DNA of 18,496 bases from positions 2,464 through 20,959 of the forward strand of contig MERE01000187.1 in the NCBI GenBank assembly GCA_001771975.1, written 5' to 3'. Below the pieces are notes generated by a model. It worked only from the letters and a program-made list of their open reading frames with translations, was not told where the DNA came from and did no database searches. The stretch is from Betaproteobacteria bacterium RIFCSPLOWO2_02_FULL_68_150 (GTDB taxonomy: Bacteria > Pseudomonadota > Gammaproteobacteria > Burkholderiales > SG8-39). Below, piece after piece: positions 14,231 through 18,496 of the stretch; position 1 is the first letter of the stretch; each line of letters opens with the position of its first letter. The translations under genes were made by a program, and so were the position numbers.

Positions 14231-14835
14231 GCCAAGGGCTGGTGGTCGGACTCACCGGCGGCATCGGCAGCGGCAAGACCGCGGCAGCGGATGAGTTTGC
14301 GCGGCACGGCGCAACCGTGGTCGACACTGACGCAATCGCCCACCAGCTGACCCGTCCCGGCGGCGCGGCCCTGAATGCCATCCGAGAGCAGTTCGGGCCC
14401 GAATTCCTCGACGCCGCCGGCGCGATGGACCGGACCAGGATGCGCGCGCTGGCATTCGCCGATGCGGCTGCCCGAAAAAAGCTCGAGGCCTTGCTGCATC
14501 CCCTGATCCGCGCCGAATCGGAGCGCCAGATCGAGGCTGCAAGCGGGAGCTACGTCATCCTGGTGGTGCCGTTGCTGGTCGAGTCACCCGGCTACCGCGA
14601 GCGCGTGTCTCGCGTGCTCGTGGTGGACTGCCCGGAAGCAGTGCAGCTCGAGCGGGTGCAGTCGCGAAGCGGACTCGCCGCAGAGGCGGTGCACGCCATC
14701 ATTCGCAGCCAGGCACCCCGCGCTGCGCGCATTGCGGCGGCGGATGATGTGATTGACAATTCCGGTTCCCTTGCCGCACTGCACAAACAGGTCGCTGAAT
14801 TACATCAGCGGTACCTGAAGCAGGCGCGATCCTGA
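14227..14835 (+). CDS. coaE: Dephospho-CoA kinase
   Basis: Last step of CoA synthesis, phosphorylating the 3'-hydroxyl of dephospho-CoA. 202 aa, standard length. P-loop GLTGGIGSGKT at residues 8-18, then VVDTDAIAHQLTRPGG (substrate and Mg region), LLHPLIRAE, VPLLVESPGYRE and RVQSRSGL. The start is GTG at 14227, sharing GTGA with the pilD stop, so it is translationally coupled. pilD-coaE-zapD-yacG is a familiar proteobacterial cluster. Confidence 0.97.
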   Translation: MSQGLVVGLTGGIGSGKTAAADEFARHGATVVDTDAIAHQLTRPGGAALNAIREQFGPEFLDAAGAMDRTRMRALAFADAAARKKLEALLHPLIRAESERQIEAASGSYVILVVPLLVESPGYRERVSRVLVVDCPEAVQLERVQSRSGLAAEAVHAIIRSQAPRAARIAAADDVIDNSGSLAALHKQVAELHQRYLKQARS

Positions 14836-14911
14836 GAAATCAATTTGTGTAGCGCGCGCAAATCCTTCAGAATGCGCGAGAATTTCCTGTCCAGGCCGCC
14901 GCGGCGAGCGC

Positions 14912-15670
14912 GTGATCACTTACGAGTATCCGCTCAACGAACGCATCCGGACGCTGCTGCGTCTTGAAGATCTGTTCGAGCGCTCGCGCCATTTCATTGC
15001 GCGCACGGATCCGCTGGACCACCATGTCGCGCTGCTGACGCTGTTCGAGATCCTCGAAGTCGCGAGCCGTGCCGATCTCAAGTCGGACCTGCTGCAGGAA
15101 CTCGAGCGCCAGAAACAGGTGCTGATGTCGTATCGCAACAATCCCGACATATCCGAACACGTACTCGGCGAGGTACTGCACGATATCGAGCAGGCCTCTG
15201 CGGCGCTGTTTTCGATGACCGGCCGGATCGGGCAGTACCTGCGCGAGAACGAGTGGCTCATGTCGATCAAGCAGCGCACCGGAATCCCCGGCGGGGCTTG
15301 CGAGTTCGACTTGCCGTCCTATCACTACTGGCTGCACCGCCCGGCCGACGAGCGCATCGGCCAACTGGCGGCGTGGACCAGCCCTCTGCATCCGCTGCGC
15401 GACGGCTCGGCGATCATCCTCAAGTTGCTGCGCGAGTCGGGAAAACCGCAGCCGCTGAGCGCCCCGCTCGGCACCTTCCAGCAGATGCTCGGCGGCAAGA
15501 CCGCGCAGATGATGCGGGTGCGGCTCGAGACGGGGCTGCGTTGCGTGCCGGAGATCAGCGCCAACAAGTACGTCCTGAACATCCGGTTCCTGGCGCAAAA
15601 CGGCGAGGATCCGCGGCCCAAGACCGCCGATTGGGACGTCGGCTTCGAGTTGACCTTCTGCAACCTGTAA
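14912..15670 (+). CDS. zapD: Cell division protein ZapD
   Basis: Cytoplasmic protein of 252 aa that binds the FtsZ C-terminus and bundles FtsZ filaments at the division ring (formerly DUF1342/YacF). It begins ITYEYPLNERIRTLLRLEDLF, the family hallmark. An alpha-helical N-terminal part is followed by GIPGGACEFDLPSYHYWLH and a C-terminal part ending WDVGFELTFCNL. It starts at GTG 14912, 76 nt after coaE. That gap holds only a weak promoter-like pair (TTGTGT, 17 nt, CAGAAT). yacG follows immediately. Confidence 0.96.
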   Translation: MITYEYPLNERIRTLLRLEDLFERSRHFIARTDPLDHHVALLTLFEILEVASRADLKSDLLQELERQKQVLMSYRNNPDISEHVLGEVLHDIEQASAALFSMTGRIGQYLRENEWLMSIKQRTGIPGGACEFDLPSYHYWLHRPADERIGQLAAWTSPLHPLRDGSAIILKLLRESGKPQPLSAPLGTFQQMLGGKTAQMMRVRLETGLRCVPEISANKYVLNIRFLAQNGEDPRPKTADWDVGFELTFCNL

Positions 15671-15849
15671 CAACTGTTGCCTGTCCGCGCTGCGGCGCGC
15701 CTGCGCTGTTCTCGCCGGAGAACAAGTGGCGCCCGTTCTGCAGCGAGCGCTGCAAGCTGATCGACCTGGGCGCGTGGGCGAGCGAGTCGTACCGCGTGCC
15801 CGATATCAGTCCTTCCGAGCCGTCGCAGGCCGAACCCGATGACCAGTAG
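15658..15849 (+). CDS. yacG: DNA gyrase inhibitor YacG (start uncertain)
   Basis: Small zinc-finger protein that binds GyrB and inhibits gyrase. The motif is CPRCG followed about 15 residues later by CSERCK, then IDLGAWASESYRVP, which is diagnostic. The acidic tail (EPSQAEPDDQ) is normal. The reading frame has no ATG or GTG at the family's start position; TVACPRCG should be almost N-terminal. The closest near-cognate codon is CTG at 15658, used here as provisional start, and the nearest standard one is TTG at 15631. Either lies inside the zapD end, suggesting reinitiation after zapD. The stop is 6 nt from the stop of the convergent Nudix gene. Confidence 0.85.
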   Translation: MQPVTTVACPRCGAPALFSPENKWRPFCSERCKLIDLGAWASESYRVPDISPSEPSQAEPDDQ

Positions 15850-15855
15850 CGTCGG

Positions 15856-16770
15856 TCACTCGATCTCCAGCCAGCTGCCGCGGATCATGGCAAGGCCGTG
15901 CCCGCCGCAGGAACGGGCGCGCTCGAGGTCCGCGCGCGTGACCCCGCCGATGGCATAGACCGGGATACTGGCGCCGCGAGCGAGCTGCCCGAATCCTTCC
16001 CAGCCGAGCGGCCGATTCGCAGGATGGGAAGCGGTGACACGCACGGGTCCGAGCACCGCGAAGTCCAGCTCGAGCTGCATCGCGCGATCTAGCTCTTCGC
16101 GCGTGTGGCACGACGCCGCCGCCAGCGTGCCTTGCGGCCTCGCCTCGAGCGCCATGAGTTCCCCGGCGGTGAAGTGGATTCCGTCGGCTGCCGCAACCCG
16201 TGTCTTGGTGAGCACCCTCGCGCCGCGGCGATGCGCAAGTTCGATCGCCTTTCGCGTGAATTCCTCGCCGACCGAGGGAGGTTCCCTCACCTGGACGAGC
16301 TCGAGGCCCGCGGCGAGCCTTGCCTCGAGCTTGGCCAGCATCGCTTCCACGCCCAGGGTCGCGGCGCTGGTGATCGCGTACTCGAGCGGCAAGGCGAGCG
16401 CTGCGAGCACCGGGGCGTTGGCGGGCAGCATCGGCTCTGCCATAGACGCACCCGGCGTTTGCCACACGAAGGACTGGTTTTCGCGGGGGTGGGGATCGCC
16501 GGTCCAGCGCACGACGCGGAAAAATCGCAGTCGCACGGTAGCGTGCGCGTAGGCGTGCACGCGAGTGATCCACGGGTAAGCCAGCTGCACGTCGATGCCG
16601 AGTTCTTCGTGCAGCTCGCGCGCCAACGCCGCTTCGGCGCTCTCGCCCGTCTGGATCTTGCCGCCCGGGAATTCCCACCAGCCGGCGTAAACCTTGCCGG
16701 CCGGCCGCTGCGCGAGCAGGAACGCGCCGTCGGCGCGCTCGATCACGCCGGCCGCGACGTCGACGATCAC
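15856..16770 (-). CDS. Nudix hydrolase (MutT-like) fused to a ThiE/TenI-like domain
   Basis: 304 aa. Residues 1-125 are a MutT-type Nudix domain, with the Nudix box running from G37 (GGKIQTGE) to I59 (RELHEELGI) and R51, E52, E55 and E56 in place; family members hydrolyse 8-oxo-dGTP or related nucleotides. Residues about 129-304 are ThiE/TenI-like: YAITSAATLG, ELVQVREPP, ADGIHF, DFAVLGPVRVTASHP and PVYAIGGVTRADLE. The phosphate-binding GPV and AIGG are recognisable. The asparagine-aspartate of a real thiamine-phosphate synthase (INDR) reads LTKTR, so TMP synthase activity is doubtful. GTG at 16770 overlaps the stop of the upstream ATPase by 4 nt. This fusion is known in Beta- and Gammaproteobacteria; the role of the second domain is not settled. 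Confidence 0.9.
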   Translation of the reverse strand: MIVDVAAGVIERADGAFLLAQRPAGKVYAGWWEFPGGKIQTGESAEAALARELHEELGIDVQLAYPWITRVHAYAHATVRLRFFRVVRWTGDPHPRENQSFVWQTPGASMAEPMLPANAPVLAALALPLEYAITSAATLGVEAMLAKLEARLAAGLELVQVREPPSVGEEFTRKAIELAHRRGARVLTKTRVAAADGIHFTAGELMALEARPQGTLAAASCHTREELDRAMQLELDFAVLGPVRVTASHPANRPLGWEGFGQLARGASIPVYAIGGVTRADLERARSCGGHGLAMIRGSWLEIE

Positions 16771-17624
16771 TCCTTGTGCTTCAGGTGGCGCCCGGCCCAG
16801 TCACGCGCGAACTGGTAGGCCACGCGCCCGCTCCTCGAGCCGCGCTGCAGCGACCACTGCAGCGCCTCCTCGCGCGCGGCTTCGGCCTGCTTCGGCGCGC
16901 AGCCGAACGACGCCAGCCAGTGCGTCACGATCGCGAGGTACTCGTCCTGGTCGAAGGGGTAAAACGAGACCCAGAGGCCGAAGCGTTCCGAGAGCGAGAT
17001 CTTTTCCTCGACGGTCTCGCCCGGATGGATCTCCTCGCCGAGATACCTGGTGTCGAGATTCTCCTGCATGTACTCCGGCATCAGGTGCCGCCGGTTCGAA
17101 GTGGCGTAGATCAGCAGATTCTCGGAGGTGGTCGAGATCGAGCCGTCGAGCGCCACCTTGAGCGCGATATAGCCGGCGTCGCCCGCCTCAAAAGTTAGAT
17201 CGTCGCAGAACACCAGGAACCTCGCGGCGCGCCCGGCGACCTGGTCGACGAGCTCGGGCAGGTCGATGAGATCGTTCTTCTCGATTTCGATCAGGCGCAA
17301 TCCCTGGCGAGCGTACTTGTTCAACAGTCCCTTGACGATCGACGACTTGCCGGTGCCGCGCGCCCCGGTCAACAGCACGTTGTTCGCCGGGCGCCCCTCG
17401 AGGAACTGGCGCGTGTTCTGCTCGACCTTGCGGATCTGGGCATCGATGCCGCGCAGATCGGCGAGCCGGATGCGGTGCACATGGCGCACCGGCTGCAGGT
17501 GGCCGCGCGCACGCGCGTCCTTGCGCCACCGGAACGCGATGCTCGCCTTCCAGTCGGGCGCGGGCGGCGGCGCCGGCAGCAGCTGGTCGAGCTTCAGCAG
17601 CAGCCTTTGCAGTTCCTTGCTCAC
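16767..17624 (-). CDS. AAA ATPase of the DUF815 family
   Basis: 285-aa P-loop ATPase of unknown cellular role. Walker A is GARGTGKSS (87-95) and Walker B is FLVFCDDL (136-143); the sensor-like ATSN lies at 174-177, followed by RRHLMPEYMQEN. Upstream is a linker with HRIRLADLRGID, typical of DUF815. It contains SLSERFGLWVSFYPFDQDEY. No membrane segment. GTG at 17624 shares GTGA with the argJ stop, and its own stop shares GTGA with the Nudix gene, so three unrelated genes are coupled. Neighbourhood with argJ and MutT recurs in Betaproteobacteria as I recall. Confidence 0.88.
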   Translation of the reverse strand: MSKELQRLLLKLDQLLPAPPPAPDWKASIAFRWRKDARARGHLQPVRHVHRIRLADLRGIDAQIRKVEQNTRQFLEGRPANNVLLTGARGTGKSSIVKGLLNKYARQGLRLIEIEKNDLIDLPELVDQVAGRAARFLVFCDDLTFEAGDAGYIALKVALDGSISTTSENLLIYATSNRRHLMPEYMQENLDTRYLGEEIHPGETVEEKISLSERFGLWVSFYPFDQDEYLAIVTHWLASFGCAPKQAEAAREEALQWSLQRGSRSGRVAYQFARDWAGRHLKHKE

Positions 17625-18496
17625 GTGCGGTACGCGGCGTTGATTTTCACGTAATCGTACGACAGGTCGCAGGTCCAGACGGTGGCCGCGCAGCGGCCGC
17701 GGTTGAGCGCGGCGCGCACCGTGAATTCGGGCTTCTTCATCACCGCGATTCCCTGCGCCTCGCGATAGCGCGGGTGGCGGGCACCCGACCGGGCCACCAG
17801 GATCCGGTCCATATAGAGGTCAACCCTGGCCGTGTCGAGTCCGGCAACGCCGGCATTGCCGATCGCGGCGAGGATCCGCCCCAGATTGGGGTCGGAGGCG
17901 AAGAACGCCGTCTTCACGAGCGGCGAGTGGGCGATCGCATAGGCCACCCTGCGGCACTCCGCCTCGCTCCTGCCGCGCTCTACGCGCACCGTCACGAACT
18001 TGGTCGCGCCCTCGCCGTCGCGCACGATCGCCTGAGCCAGCGCCTGTGCGACCTCGGTAATCGCGGCACCGAGGGCCTTGATGTCTTTCTCCGATCTCGC
18101 CTCCGGCCCACGGCCGGAGGCGAGACACACAAACGCATCGTTCGTCGAAGTGTCTCCATCCACCGTGATGGCGTTGAAGGACGCATCGGCGGCGCGCTTC
18201 GTCAAGCGCTGCAGCACGGCCTTGCCGACGTTCGCGTCGGTCGCGATGAATCCCAGCATGGTCGCCATGTCCGGCCGGATCATGCCCGCGCCCTTGGCGA
18301 TCCCGGTGACCACGGCTTCCCCGTGAGAGAGCATGACCGTGCGCGAGGCGGCTTTTGCCACCGTGTCGGTGGTCATGATCGCCGCGGCCGCCGACGCCCA
18401 GTTGTCGGCGCGCAGATCGGCGATCGCCCGCGGCAGCCCGGCAACGATACGCTCCACCGGCAGCGGCTCCATGATCACGCCGGTCGAAAACGGCAG
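17621..18496 (-). CDS. argJ: Glutamate N-acetyltransferase / amino-acid acetyltransferase ArgJ (N-terminus cut by window edge)
   Basis: Bifunctional arginine-synthesis enzyme that transfers acetyl from N-acetylornithine to glutamate and can also use acetyl-CoA. The visible part is 291 residues and the frame runs off the right edge; the family is about 400 aa. The autocleavage region is present: KGAGMIRPDMATMLGF, where cleavage before the threonine of ATML yields the beta chain with a nucleophilic threonine. Other motifs are TVDGDTSTNDAF, SPLVKTAFFASDPNLGRI, and CDLSYDYVKINAAYRT at the C-terminus. An ATG at 18478 (MEPLPVERIVAGL) is internal, not the start. It is first in a GTGA-coupled operon. 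Confidence 0.96.
   Translation of the reverse strand: MPFSTGVIMEPLPVERIVAGLPRAIADLRADNWASAAAAIMTTDTVAKAASRTVMLSHGEAVVTGIAKGAGMIRPDMATMLGFIATDANVGKAVLQRLTKRAADASFNAITVDGDTSTNDAFVCLASGRGPEARSEKDIKALGAAITEVAQALAQAIVRDGEGATKFVTVRVERGRSEAECRRVAYAIAHSPLVKTAFFASDPNLGRILAAIGNAGVAGLDTARVDLYMDRILVARSGARHPRYREAQGIAVMKKPEFTVRAALNRGRCAATVWTCDLSYDYVKINAAYRT

Noticed and set aside
14836..14911. Promoter for zapD (TTGTGT, 17 nt, CAGAAT)
   Set aside because: Only three and four of six matches; too weak to list as a feature. The gap otherwise shows nothing clear.

Overview
The window looks like chromosomal DNA from a high-GC betaproteobacterium (Burkholderiales/Rhodocyclales/Nitrosomonadales-like). The evidence is the gene order: ribBX-ribH-nusB-thiL-pgpA-pncC, rpsP-rimM-trmD-rplS, ffh beside a divergent ccsA-like gene, and pilC-pilD-coaE-zapD-yacG converging on a Nudix/ThiE-like fusion gene. 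Placement rests on synteny and protein motifs read by eye, with no database search. There are no tRNA, rRNA, CRISPR or transposase genes. Most of the window is housekeeping, very tightly packed, with many 1-10 nt start/stop overlaps (ATGA, GTGA, TGATG).

Minus strand, read right to left from 9749 to 1. ffh (signal recognition particle GTPase) is followed by a 79-aa gene of unknown function and a terminator-like hairpin. A clear sigma-70 promoter then drives rpsP-rimM-trmD-rplS. After tandem GC-rich hairpins comes the riboflavin/thiamine/lipid block ribBX-ribH-nusB-thiL-pgpA-pncC. An 80-bp imperfect palindrome that resembles a REPIN then abuts the start codon of an AmrB(MEMO)-AmrA(AMMECR1) fusion gene. 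That gene overlaps amrS, a radical SAM gene cut by the left window edge. Together they form the 'AmmeMemoRadiSam' system, which is widely conserved but has no settled biochemical function; it is the least understood system here.

Plus strand, 9768 to 15849. A ccsA/ypjD-like cytochrome c biogenesis membrane protein starts 18 bp from ffh. It is followed by a CNNM/CBS (HlyC/CorC) membrane protein, an AT-rich spacer, then pilC and pilD (type IV pilus platform and prepilin peptidase), coaE (last step of CoA synthesis), zapD (FtsZ bundling) and yacG (gyrase inhibitor). The pilB ATPase gene often found before pilC is missing, and the AT-rich spacer sits in its place.

Minus strand, 18496 to 15856. 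argJ (partial, cut by the right edge), a DUF815-type AAA ATPase and a Nudix hydrolase fused to a degenerate ThiE-like domain form a GTGA-coupled operon. It converges on yacG with 6 bp between the stop codons.

The most interesting points are the REPIN-like element at the amrBA start, the AmrB-AmrA fusion with coupled AmrS, the missing pilB with an AT-rich insert, a perfect TATAAT placed to give a leaderless ribBX mRNA, and genes (rimM, yacG) lacking a conventional start where their families begin.
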